Assembly: GCA_051747265.1 (NCBI GenBank) | Contig: JBNJFY010000004.1 | Span: forward strand, 400,207 to 464,206 | Direction: 5' to 3' | DNA: 64,000 bases | DNA from: JBNJFY01 sp051747265 | GTDB taxonomy: Bacteria; Bacteroidota; Rhodothermia; Balneolales; Balneolaceae | Shown: one piece after another, positions 56,185 through 63,898 of the stretch | Layout of the letters: each line of letters starts with the position of its first letter | Numbering within the stretch: the stretch's first letter is position 1 | Notes under the pieces: model-generated | Seen by the model: only the letters and a program-made list of their open reading frames with translations | What the model was told of the DNA's origin: nothing | Database searches by the model: none | Translations under genes and position numbers: made by a program

Positions 56185-56601
56185 ATGATTAACGTTGTTA
56201 TAGACACCAATGTACTGATTTCAGCTCTTCGCTCGAACCAAGGAGCCTCATTTAAATTGATAAGTTTAGTTGGAACCGGAAAATTTGATATCAGTCTTTC
56301 GGTACCATTATTGATTGAGTATGAAGCAGTAAGCAAAAGGAAAAAGTTCGAACATCTGATCGACACGGATATTGATGATTTGTTAAACTACCTGTGTAAA
56401 GTAGCGGACAATCGAGACCTCTTTTTTCTTTGGCGACCCTTTTTGAAAGATCCCAAGGATGACATGGTGCTGGAATTGGCTGTCGAAGCTAGCTGTGAAT
56501 ATATCATTACCTATAATATCAATGACTTTAAAAGTATTGAGCAATTTGGCCTGGAAGCAATAACCCCAAAGCAATTTTTAATTAAAATCGGAGAATTATG
56601 A
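56185..56601 (+). CDS. PIN-domain toxin of the COG1569 type, reversed cassette
   Basis: The product has 138 residues. The N-terminus NVVIDTNVLISALRSNQGAS and the late DPKDDMVLELAVEASCEYIITYNINDF are typical of PIN_3 (COG1569) toxins. It is followed by an overlapping (4 bp) ribbon-helix-helix antitoxin gene, so the order is toxin first. Both genes run on the + strand, against the array polarity, and must use their own promoter; AT-rich 'tattgtatataat' lies just upstream at 56163-56175. Confidence 0.86.
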   Translation: MINVVIDTNVLISALRSNQGASFKLISLVGTGKFDISLSVPLLIEYEAVSKRKKFEHLIDTDIDDLLNYLCKVADNRDLFFLWRPFLKDPKDDMVLELAVEASCEYIITYNINDFKSIEQFGLEAITPKQFLIKIGEL

Positions 56602-56834
56602 GCACGTTAAGCGTACGATTGCCCGACTCGATGCACGAAAAAATTAAAGAGCTGGCCAAAAAGGAAGGCATATCTATGAATCAGCTAATCAATTCGGCTG
56701 TTTCTGAAAAGCTGTCTGCTTTAATGACAGTGGAATATTTAAAGGAAAGAGGGGAATTAGGCTCACGAGAAAAATTTGAGCACGTACTTTCAAAAGTTCC
56801 GGATGATGAACCTGATGAAAGGGACAAACTGTAA
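56598..56834 (+). CDS. Ribbon-helix-helix antitoxin
   Basis: The product has 78 residues. The ribbon-helix-helix pattern (LSVRLPDSMHEKIKELAKKEGISMNQLINSAVSEKL) is followed by an acidic tail (VPDDEPDERD). It is paired with the overlapping PIN toxin gene. The stop codon lies 8 bp before the R' box of the attC at 56842. Confidence 0.83.
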   Translation: MSTLSVRLPDSMHEKIKELAKKEGISMNQLINSAVSEKLSALMTVEYLKERGELGSREKFEHVLSKVPDDEPDERDKL

Positions 56835-56841
56835 GTTGTGG

Positions 56842-56971
56842 TGCTAACGACATTGCGCATAACCGGCAGGCACCGGAGTGTCAAATTAGTTTTAAAATGA
56901 CAGATTAACTAATAAATGGAAGGGTGACAAGGTGATGGCGAGGTCTGTCCGCGTTAATGCGAGGGTTAGAG
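56842..56971 (-). other. Integron attC site, GCGCAT subfamily
   Basis: R' box TGCTAAC (56842-56848), R'' box GTTAGAG (56965-56971). The left arm GCGCATAACCGGCA pairs with the right arm, which carries extra T, G and A at the standard three positions. The loop is about 80 bp and AT-rich. Confidence 0.82.
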
Positions 56972-56977
56972 CAACCT

Positions 56978-57280
56978 CTATTCAGGCTTAATCTCAGATT
57001 CGTTTTCATCCTGTCTGGCATGACGAATAGTCAAAATATCGATTTGATCTTGGTTGATTTCATAAATGATTAAGTAATTAGATTGAACCACAAGCAGTCG
57101 GACCAATTCGTCATTTAAAGCAGGAACCATTTGGCCAGAGCGTGGATGCTTTTTCAAATATTGGACACGCTTTTCAAACTCTTCAACTAGCGCCAATGCA
57201 GCATCTACATTGTCTTTTGAAATGTAGTCTACAATTTCATCAATTTTTCGTTGAGAAGTAGGAGACCAGACAATCCGCAT
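56978..57280 (-). CDS. RelE/ParE-type toxin (cassette gene)
   Basis: This 100-residue protein has the RelE/ParE fold pattern: MRIVWSPTSQRKIDEIVDYI, KHPRSGQMVPAL, VRLLVVQSNYLIIYEI and ILTIRHARQD. ParE members poison gyrase; RelE members cleave mRNA at the ribosome. The C-terminal His-Ala-Arg-Gln is seen in ParE-like proteins. The antitoxin gene is immediately upstream with no gap, and the stop is 6 bp from the R'' box. Confidence 0.88.
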   Translation of the reverse strand: MRIVWSPTSQRKIDEIVDYISKDNVDAALALVEEFEKRVQYLKKHPRSGQMVPALNDELVRLLVVQSNYLIIYEINQDQIDILTIRHARQDENESEIKPE

Positions 57281-57565
57281 TTATTTTTTTCCCAACCGTT
57301 CTTTTAATGAACTGATGACCTCTTCGTGATCAGTACCTCGGCCATCTTCAATCTCTTGTCGAGCTTGGTTGATTTCCTGAAGCAATTCAATGGTATCGAT
57401 CATTTGCTCATAATCACCAACATCGAGCAATACAGCAGAGCTTTTCCCATGCTGAGTAATAACCAGGGGACGGTGCTCTGTTTTAATTTTTTCAATCATT
57501 GAGGCTGCATTGGCCCGAAATTCCGAGAGAGGCTGAATGTCTTTATCAAGTTGAACACGTTTCAT
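57281..57565 (-). CDS. Phd/YefM-type antitoxin
   Basis: The product has 94 residues. The N-terminus DIQPLSEFRANAASMIEKIK and LVITQHGKSSAVLLDVGDYEQM match Phd/YefM antitoxins that pair with RelE/ParE toxins. The acidic C-terminal part should wrap the toxin. It lies 85 bp after the R' box at 57651, space for its own promoter. Confidence 0.86.
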   Translation of the reverse strand: MKRVQLDKDIQPLSEFRANAASMIEKIKTEHRPLVITQHGKSSAVLLDVGDYEQMIDTIELLQEINQARQEIEDGRGTDHEEVISSLKERLGKK

Positions 57566-57650
57566 AATGCTATAGGTTGTGTTAATAATTGACTTTTAAA
57601 TAGTACAAGTAAAAGTACAAACTAACAACGAGCGAAATGCGAATAGGTTG

Positions 57651-58404
57651 CTCTAACGGGTTTGCGCTTAAATGGCGTAGGGTTACAGGCAACAAATTAA
57701 TTATTAGCAGGGTAGCGGTTACCAGGTAAAGATGCCAATGGGCAATCAGATCCTACACCGTGTCCACCAAAGAATGAAATTCAGTTGGTCCCATGGAAGC
57801 CCGTTTTCGCTTACCCCACATTATAAAATCACGTCAAGAAAATAATAGATCCACCGATCCCGAAGGGATCAAACCCGAATAGCCCGCCAGGGCGTTAAAA
57901 AAGCGACCCTGAAGGGGTCGAACAGGAAAGGACGAAGAATTAAATTGGTCAGCATAAAGTGCTCTATATTAGGTATTTCGAGCGGATGCTAGCCCCATTG
58001 GGCGGCCGCGGCCTTGGCATTATGAATACATACTCATTGATTCCTGAAAGATGGAACCTTGCGGGGCCCCTGCTCCGAGATGCCGCCTAACTGGACAGTC
58101 GAAGGCAACTTCGTCTGAGCCGCGCGCTAGATCATCCGGGCTCAGGGTACGTACCCCGAAGCTTCGGGGCTATAGCCGTCTTGCCAAAGTGTGGGACCGA
58201 TCGATTGCTTGATCTATGGATCGGCGCCGGTCGTTGAGCTTCTATATGTGTTTGGTGCAGTCCAAGATACTGCAAACTATGATTGAACAATGCCTGTAGT
58301 ACAACCCAATGAGGAGGGGATCAATCACCGCGTAGCAAAATTAGGAACTTTTGCCGTGGAAAAGGTATGGGGGCTTGACATTGGAGGCCATATATAGGTT
58401 ATAT
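57651..58404 (-). other. Composite attC-like junction (754 bp)
   Basis: This is the longest composite. R' box CTCTAAC (57651-57657), left arm GCGCTTAAATGGCGTAGG and normal loop are followed by the 'gtgtccaccaaagaatgaaat' module with palindromes. A region unique to this copy (about 58000-58280, GC-richer) comes next. It ends in the shared tail 'cttgacattggaggccatatatag' and R'' box GTTATAT (58398-58404). No gene is seen in it. Confidence 0.6.
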
Positions 58405-58428
58405 GGCGAACCAGTTATCTTGAAATCT

Positions 58429-58806
58429 TCAGGATTCAATTTTTATTACCATTGGATTCAATGATCCTTCAAGGCCACTCATTGGACTTATATATTCATT
58501 TCGAACTGCTTCAACTTTAATTTTCTTTCCGACTTCGTACGCCCTGATATCACCTCTTCTTTCAAAGCTAAATTTTTGATTTCCAGTATCTACTTCGAAT
58601 TCCGGAAAATCATTATGACCTGACATGTAGACATCTGATATTTCCCCTTCAATTATTTCGATTAGATTGTTTGTATTTAAATTCTCCCACCAATCATCAG
58701 TGCCATACAAACCCCATTTGGTTCTAAAACCAGATAGGCCTTCTTTAATCCTTTTTTGTATTGAAGGGGTCCCTGAATCGGTTCGGACGTCAAAAACGAC
58801 TTTCAT
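58429..58806 (-). CDS. Cassette protein of unknown function
   Basis: This 125-residue soluble protein is not recognised. The start is MKVVFDVRTDSGTP and it contains a Trp-rich segment (KWGLYGTDDWWENL) and an acidic strand-rich middle. No signal peptide. It starts 45 bp after the R' box at 58851. Immunity or small enzyme roles are common for such cassettes, but nothing here supports a specific one. Confidence 0.65.
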   Translation of the reverse strand: MKVVFDVRTDSGTPSIQKRIKEGLSGFRTKWGLYGTDDWWENLNTNNLIEIIEGEISDVYMSGHNDFPEFEVDTGNQKFSFERRGDIRAYEVGKKIKVEAVRNEYISPMSGLEGSLNPMVIKIES

Positions 58807-58850
58807 ATTACACTCAAAAGGGATTAAAATTTAGGCGAAGAATGCGAGCC

Positions 58851-58977
58851 ATATAACGACATTGCGCATAACCGGCACACGCATTGATGTTGAATTGGCA
58901 ACTAACGATAGATGAACTTTAAAACCAAGAGGAGCAAAGAATTGGCGAGGTGTGTCCGAGTTAATGCGCGGTTAGGT
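58851..58977 (-). other. Integron attC site, GCGCAT subfamily
   Basis: R' box ATATAAC (58851-58857), R'' box GTTAGGT (58971-58977). The left arm GCGCATAACCGGCACAC pairs with the right arm, which has one extra base at each of three positions. Length 127 bp. The left end lies 44 bp from the start of the 58429-58806 gene. Confidence 0.85.
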
Positions 58978-58985
58978 AGCAAATT

Positions 58986-59627
58986 TCAGGCTATTGGATT
59001 TTTTGAATTGTCGAAACCTTTTAAACTATCTATCCTTTCTTGAGGAATAAACTTTGTTTTTAACTCCCTGATACATCTTTTTTGTAAGGCCTCTAAATTT
59101 TTGTCCGTTACTGTTTTTAATGCATCTATTCTTTTTCGAGTCTCTATATTTTGTAATTCAAACTCATCAACAAAATCTAATCCATAATTACCTAATACCT
59201 TGGAGAAAGAAACTATATGGAAATGCTTTTTTAGTTCAGCTAAAAAATTCGTTGGATTTACATGAATATATTTTCCGAGAATAATATCAATGAATTGACT
59301 TACAGATCCATCTGTGATAGAAATTAAATTAAAAGTGACACTAACTGCATGTTGATTATCAGATAATACATACTTCTCTAATGTGATTAAGCTGTTATCA
59401 ATTTTATTTCCAACCTTTATTTTTTTCTCTCTTTCATAAGAATCATAAGTTGGAATTGCTTGGTAAATATTCTTTGAATTTCTGGGATCAGGATTATCGA
59501 TAAACTTATCCCAAAGATCTATAAACTCTTCAAAATCCAATGATAGACTTTTAAATAAGCTTGATGGATTTATGCTCATAGCTGAGATGAGAAAAATCCC
59601 TTTTTGAATAAATGATCTTCTATCCAT
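58986..59627 (-). CDS. Exported cassette protein of unknown function
   Basis: The product has 213 residues. The N-terminus MDRRSFIQKGIFLISAMS has a twin-arginine-like RRSF motif and a hydrophobic stretch, suggesting export, possibly by the Tat pathway. The rest is helical and charged, with no recognised domain. It starts 13 bp after the R' box at 59641. Confidence 0.66.
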   Translation of the reverse strand: MDRRSFIQKGIFLISAMSINPSSLFKSLSLDFEEFIDLWDKFIDNPDPRNSKNIYQAIPTYDSYEREKKIKVGNKIDNSLITLEKYVLSDNQHAVSVTFNLISITDGSVSQFIDIILGKYIHVNPTNFLAELKKHFHIVSFSKVLGNYGLDFVDEFELQNIETRKRIDALKTVTDKNLEALQKRCIRELKTKFIPQERIDSLKGFDNSKNPIA

Positions 59628-59640
59628 GAGTTTATTTGCT

Positions 59641-59768
59641 ACCTAACGACCTGCGGGATAAGCGGCGCAATGCGTTACCTGAGATTGTTGATAAATTAAG
59701 CAATAGCTTAAAACTTCAAATCAAGCAAGGCAAGTCTGAGTTGCGTCCGCTTGATGCCGTGGTTATGC
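59641..59768 (-). other. Integron attC site, divergent arm type
   Basis: R' box ACCTAAC (59641-59647), R'' box GTTATGC (59762-59768). The arms GGGATAAGCGGCGCAA and the complement of TTGCGTCCGCTTGATGCC pair with extra C and A on the high-coordinate arm. The sequence differs from the two main families but the architecture is the same. Confidence 0.78.
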
Positions 59769-59776
59769 CGCGCCCA

Positions 59777-60352
59777 CTATTGAGTTAGGCAAATTTTCTG
59801 AAGGACGTCCATGCTATCATTAACGATTATCTTTGATATAACATCGTAGGGATGACCATAAAATTGAATAACGACAGACCAATTCTTCGATCCTGGATAA
59901 GTGGCCTCAAATCGGTTGACATACAGTGGAAGATCTCCTTGAATAGGAGCTTGTTTACTGGAAACTAGATTAATTATAAGGTTTTCGAGAAACTCTCTTC
60001 GGTTAATCAATTCATAACCTGAAGGCAATAAGATATTTGAGTACTCTTCAATTCTTTGGAAGGTGCGACTTACCAATGTATCGGCATCGCCCTCATAAAA
60101 AGCCATACTTTCTTCTTCTGTGAGATTTTCATCGTAATATTCAATTTGCCACATGGCTTCTACATCAAGCACATTATTAGCTTGATCAACTGTGACAGAA
60201 CTATCTTGAGTGATTAAAGAAAAGAAGTACTGGATTTTTCCTCGTTGCTCCTCAACAACTTTTTGTTTGTACTCTTCATGCGATGTGTCCTGAGCGAATA
60301 GAAAGCAAGGGCTGATTAAGAAGAGAACCGAAAAGAGTTGAAAAATTTTCAT
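59777..60352 (-). CDS. Exported cassette protein of unknown function
   Basis: The product has 191 residues with a clear signal peptide (IFQLFSVLFLISPCFLFAQ, cleavage about residue 21). The mature part is mixed alpha/beta with many acidic residues and no recognised domain. Probably periplasmic or secreted. The stop lies 8 bp from the R'' box of the attC at 59641-59768. Confidence 0.68.
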   Translation of the reverse strand: MKIFQLFSVLFLISPCFLFAQDTSHEEYKQKVVEEQRGKIQYFFSLITQDSSVTVDQANNVLDVEAMWQIEYYDENLTEEESMAFYEGDADTLVSRTFQRIEEYSNILLPSGYELINRREFLENLIINLVSSKQAPIQGDLPLYVNRFEATYPGSKNWSVVIQFYGHPYDVISKIIVNDSMDVLQKICLTQ

Positions 60353-60368
60353 GATGATAGAATAAGCG

Positions 60369-60501
60369 GCATAACGTACTTGGGGTTAAGGTGCGGGTGC
60401 GGATCTGACCGCAAGCGGGCAACTGGCAGGCTTTTAATGGTTCGGTTCAATTCCGTAAACCGCCCGTATCAGAACCCGTCACCTTGAACCCCTTGTTATT
60501 T
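60369..60501 (-). other. Integron attC site, GC-rich arm type
   Basis: R' box GCATAAC (60369-60375), R'' box GTTATTT (60495-60501). The left arm GGGGTTAAGGTGCGGGT pairs with the right arm except for extra C and A on the high-coordinate side. This arm sequence is unlike its neighbours, as expected for a cassette from another source. Confidence 0.8.
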
Positions 60502-60527
60502 ACTATAAATACATCTACAAGAGTCTT

Positions 60528-60725
60528 ATGAAAGCAAAAGAATTGGCCGAAATATTATTGCAACACCCTGAAGCTGATGTACATTTTTCGATTGATCCCA
60601 ATATACCAGACAGGCCATTTGTAAGGGCTCATGGTGAAGAGGTTGTAGACATTCCTTATGCTGGAAATGAATATAATATTGAAGTAATTGGAAGAATGAA
60701 TGGTGATAACCAAATATGTAAATAA
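60528..60725 (+). CDS. Small cassette protein, reversed orientation
   Basis: This 65-residue protein reads against the array polarity. Its start MKAKELAEILLQHPEADVHF follows the K-x-K-E-L-...-P-x-A-x-V pattern seen in many small proteins of mobile elements. The stop codon overlaps the R' box at 60720. With no array-driven transcription possible in this direction, it needs its own promoter. Function unknown. Confidence 0.55.
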   Translation: MKAKELAEILLQHPEADVHFSIDPNIPDRPFVRAHGEEVVDIPYAGNEYNIEVIGRMNGDNQICK

Positions 60726-60851
60726 CGTTCTTGCGCTTAAACGGCGTAGGTTTATAGGCAACGAGTTAATTATTAGCAGGGTAGGGGTTACCAGGGAAAG
60801 ATGCCAATAAGGGGACCAGTTCCTACGTCCGCTTTGAAGCGCTGGTTATAC
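60720..60851 (-). other. Integron attC site, GCGCTT subfamily
   Basis: R' box AAATAAC (60720-60726), R'' box GTTATAC (60845-60851). The left arm has the blocks GCGCTT, AAA, CGG, CGTAGG; the right arm has the same blocks with single extra bases C, G and A between them. Length 132 bp. Confidence 0.87.
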
Positions 60852-60872
60852 CAATATATTCGTGATTTCGAG

Positions 60873-61295
60873 CTATTTGATTTGTTTTATCTCATTTAAA
60901 GAAACAAGATATTTAGCTTTTGAACGATCATCATGTGGACCGTAAGAAATAGATATTGTCTGTTTAAATTTTTGTTTCTGAATAGTTTTGACTTCAGGCG
61001 AATAAAAAGGTCCAATTATAAATAAATTTTCAATTGGGGCAATACCATCTTCAGAAACAACAATATAATACATGTGTGTTATTTCTGATGAAGCATATCC
61101 AGCACTTCCAGCTAAATTCTCTTTTTCAAAAATTTTGACAATAAGCGCATTCGAGGAACTTTTATCAACAAGTGAAATATTGTTAAGTATGCTAGCAAGT
61201 TCGTGGTTGTCAGATTTAACCACTTTAATTGAATCTTGGGCTAAGCATTCACTGCCAAAAAAGATTAGAAGAGTGACTAAAAAATATCTGATCAT
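60873..61295 (-). CDS. Exported cassette protein of unknown function
   Basis: The product has 140 residues with a signal peptide (MIRYFLVTLLIFFGSECLAQ). The mature part is beta-rich, with a YYIVVSEDGIAPIENLF segment. No recognised domain. Probably periplasmic. It starts about 24 bp after the R' box at 61320 and its stop is 22 bp from the R'' box at 60851. Confidence 0.68.
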   Translation of the reverse strand: MIRYFLVTLLIFFGSECLAQDSIKVVKSDNHELASILNNISLVDKSSSNALIVKIFEKENLAGSAGYASSEITHMYYIVVSEDGIAPIENLFIIGPFYSPEVKTIQKQKFKQTISISYGPHDDRSKAKYLVSLNEIKQIK

Positions 61296-61319
61296 AATTT
61301 TTCAATTAAGTTACTATTG

Positions 61320-61451
61320 GTATAACGGGATGGCGCTTAAACGGCGTAGGTTTACAGGCAACGAGTTAATTATTAGCAGGGTAGGGGTTACCAAGGAAAG
61401 ATGCCAATAGGGCGAATAGCTCCTACGTCCGATTTGAAGCGCTGGTTAGGC
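61320..61451 (-). other. Integron attC site, GCGCTT subfamily
   Basis: R' box GTATAAC (61320-61326), R'' box GTTAGGC (61445-61451), the latter a perfect match to the classic core. The right arm carries extra C, T and A between the blocks that pair with GCGCTT, AAA, CGG and CGTAGG. Length 132 bp. Confidence 0.9.
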
Positions 61452-61460
61452 AAATAAACA

Positions 61461-62213
61461 CTATTTCCACCATTCTTCGGCCTCTTTTTCACGTGCCCTT
61501 TCTCTCATTTTCTTTTCTCGATCATTTCTAACGATTGGAAAGGTGGCAATCTCAAAGTTATTCCACCCATTATCAACATAATCGCTATGAACTCCCATTT
61601 GACCAGCACCAATATCAAAACCTTCTCTATCGGGAATACGAAAATCTCCCCAATTGCATACGATATTTTTAGATTTAGAGTATTTATTCCAGGTACCTTC
61701 AAATTGGTTATTATTATATCCATCAGCTCCAAAGAGGTAGGTACTGTATAGAATAGAATCACTTTTAAGTGAAACAAAGGTCTTAAATCTCCCCTCATAT
61801 TGTCCTGCATTATTTATGGTAGGATCTTCGAAAAATAAATATGACCCGATTATTTTACCCTCTTTGGTGTTAGATGAAACCGGATCTTCAAGATATAATG
61901 TGGAATCAATGCTGATTTTACCTTGGAAGGATTTTATTCGATTCTTCAACTTTGTTTTACCATAAGCAAAATACTCAAGCTTATTTCTTTGATCTTGTAT
62001 GACAGATGTAAAATGGATAAAGAATCTTTGATAGTCATCTCCCAAATAACCAACCGGTTCAGGTCTGATGAATTTTGTTGAATCGTAAGAAATTGGTTTC
62101 TCAGTTAACCAAAGATGACTTAGATCGTGATTCGTAACATCAAAATCCATCTCACTATGAGAACACTGAGATAAAAAGAGAAAAAAGAATATTGAGATTA
62201 GAAGACTACGCAT
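61461..62213 (-). CDS. Cassette lipoprotein of unknown function
   Basis: The product has 250 residues. ATG 62213 gives MRSLLISIFFFLFLSQCSHSE, a lipoprotein signal with lipid-attachment Cys17. The longer frame is translated attC. The rest is strand-rich with many aromatic residues and ends in an Arg/Glu-rich helix. No recognised domain. Likely faces the periplasm. Confidence 0.7.
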   Translation of the reverse strand: MRSLLISIFFFLFLSQCSHSEMDFDVTNHDLSHLWLTEKPISYDSTKFIRPEPVGYLGDDYQRFFIHFTSVIQDQRNKLEYFAYGKTKLKNRIKSFQGKISIDSTLYLEDPVSSNTKEGKIIGSYLFFEDPTINNAGQYEGRFKTFVSLKSDSILYSTYLFGADGYNNNQFEGTWNKYSKSKNIVCNWGDFRIPDREGFDIGAGQMGVHSDYVDNGWNNFEIATFPIVRNDREKKMRERAREKEAEEWWK

Positions 62214-62224
62214 AGAAATTATTT

Positions 62225-62352
62225 GCATAACGACATTGCGCATAACCGGCGCACGGATTGATATTGAAATAGCAACTAACGAAAGAAGAGACGTAAAACC
62301 AAGGGAGGCAACCAATAGGCGAGGTGCGTCCGAGTTAATGCGCGGGTTAGGT
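62225..62352 (-). other. Integron attC site, GCGCAT subfamily
   Basis: R' box GCATAAC (62225-62231), R'' box GTTAGGT (62346-62352). The left arm GCGCATAACCGGCGCAC pairs with the right arm, which has extra T, T and A at the three standard positions. Length 128 bp. Confidence 0.88.
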
Positions 62353-62358
62353 AGCTAA

Positions 62359-63093
62359 TTACTCTTCTTCATTTTTACCAAAAACTTCTTGTTTTAATTC
62401 TAAGATAGTATTCCGTTTTTCTTTTTTTACTTCTGGTAAGACATAAATCTCTTGAAGAATCTCTGTAATAGTAGATAGAATTAATTTGAGATGTTTCGGT
62501 TTCCAACCGTCATAAGCATTTTCATGTACTTTATCACTAGTTACTTGTTGGATTGTTAACAATGTATCAAAATATGTTGGCTCTACTTCACTTTTTATTT
62601 CTTTTAATGATTTAATTCTTTCATCATAATTTTCACCTTCAGCATCTTCTAATTGGGCCAACTCATAAATTAATTTTCTAACACATGCTGATGCCCCTGT
62701 TAAGTAGTTACTTTTTAGACATCCCTCAGCTTCAGTAAAGAGTTCTCTTAATACCCTTGGAATACGAGAATCGATTGAGAATAGACTGGTGGGTACCGAA
62801 TAGAAAAAGTATTCATCAAGTTCTTTTTCCTCGATATCTATATCAAATTTATTAAGCTTGACAGTTTGATAGGTCTTGAAGTATTTAAGAGGAATATCTT
62901 GGTAGGATAAATGCAAGGATTTATTGCCACATGACATGCAGACTACCGTGTACAAATAGCAGGTTTTATTGCTGTTCCAGTCAAAAAATGTTTTATCCTC
63001 AATGCCATAAGTTACATGTCGACGATTGCAATAAGGACAATTATAGATATATGTATCTACAAAATACTTATCATCTAAATGTGACTGATCCAT
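62359..63093 (-). CDS. Zinc-ribbon protein with DUF4145-like domain (cassette gene)
   Basis: The product has 244 residues. Two Cys pairs at the N-terminus (CPYCNRRH and CMSCGNKS) form a zinc ribbon. The C-terminal part (LFTEAEGCLKSNYLTGASACVRKLIYELAQ) resembles DUF4145, a helical domain sometimes found fused to restriction or defence proteins. The family call is by pattern only. It starts 31 bp after the R' box at 63125. Confidence 0.62.
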   Translation of the reverse strand: MDQSHLDDKYFVDTYIYNCPYCNRRHVTYGIEDKTFFDWNSNKTCYLYTVVCMSCGNKSLHLSYQDIPLKYFKTYQTVKLNKFDIDIEEKELDEYFFYSVPTSLFSIDSRIPRVLRELFTEAEGCLKSNYLTGASACVRKLIYELAQLEDAEGENYDERIKSLKEIKSEVEPTYFDTLLTIQQVTSDKVHENAYDGWKPKHLKLILSTITEILQEIYVLPEVKKEKRNTILELKQEVFGKNEEE

Positions 63094-63124
63094 ATATGAT
63101 AAATAAGTTTAGTGAATATTAGCT

Positions 63125-63256
63125 ACCTAACGTGATTGCGCTTAAACGGCGTAGGTTTACAGGCAATAAGTTAATTATCAGCAGGGTAGGGGTTACCAGG
63201 GAAAGATGCCAATAGGGCAATCAGCTCCTACGTCCGCTTTGAAGCGCGTGTTATAC
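63125..63256 (-). other. Integron attC site, GCGCTT subfamily
   Basis: R' box ACCTAAC (63125-63131), R'' box GTTATAC (63250-63256); the stop codon of the next cassette gene lies in the R'' box. The arms pair with extra C, G and A on the high-coordinate side. Length 132 bp. Confidence 0.9.
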
Positions 63257-63886
63257 TTCGCGCTCAATAGAAATAATGTCTTCACATGAACCAATTTCAA
63301 TTATGATAAAATCATCATTCATTTGATATTGAAAATCGGTGAAAGTCAATCGATATTCTTTTTGATGCTTGAAATTAGACTCTTTTTGGAATGCGTTGTG
63401 ATGCCACTTTTGATTATTTAACTCTGCCTTTGTTACAGATTTTCCACGATTATATTGAACGGTCCCAAGATGGGTGTGAAAAATACCAAATTTATTATAT
63501 AGCTTATCAAAACATCTGGTTGCTAGTAAGCTTGGATTATCGATTCGAATAATTGTGTCATAGTTTTCATCGATTTTAATAAGCCTTTCGAGTTCAACAG
63601 AGGGGACAGACGAACTCCAAACGTATACTTTGTTACTAGAACTTGAATACATCGGTTTATCATCCATCATAAACTTCCCCTTTCCCTCATATTTGTCTCC
63701 AATTTCTGGATCTTCTCTGGCTCGAAGGTATTCATATGAGTTTAACTTTATTTCCCCATTCTTTATCAACTTAACTGCAAAATTATATTCCATTGCTTTG
63801 TAAAGGTGTGATGGCGGGGGGAATTCATTGTACTCAATATCATTGACTATATAAGTTCCTGAGTTTGTTCTCTCTGATTTAGTCAT
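63251..63886 (-). CDS. Cassette protein, possible DUF2971-like
   Basis: About 211 residues. ATG 63886 is chosen (MTKSERTNSGTYIV); the frame beyond it is translated attC. The PSHLYKAMEYNFAVKLIKNGEIKLNSYEYLRA start and the late NFKHQKEYRLTF recall DUF2971 proteins, some of which are linked to phage defence. The match is weak. Soluble, with no signal peptide. Confidence 0.58.
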   Translation of the reverse strand: MTKSERTNSGTYIVNDIEYNEFPPPSHLYKAMEYNFAVKLIKNGEIKLNSYEYLRAREDPEIGDKYEGKGKFMMDDKPMYSSSSNKVYVWSSSVPSVELERLIKIDENYDTIIRIDNPSLLATRCFDKLYNKFGIFHTHLGTVQYNRGKSVTKAELNNQKWHHNAFQKESNFKHQKEYRLTFTDFQYQMNDDFIIIEIGSCEDIISIEREV

Positions 63887-63898
63887 ATTAGATAAGAA

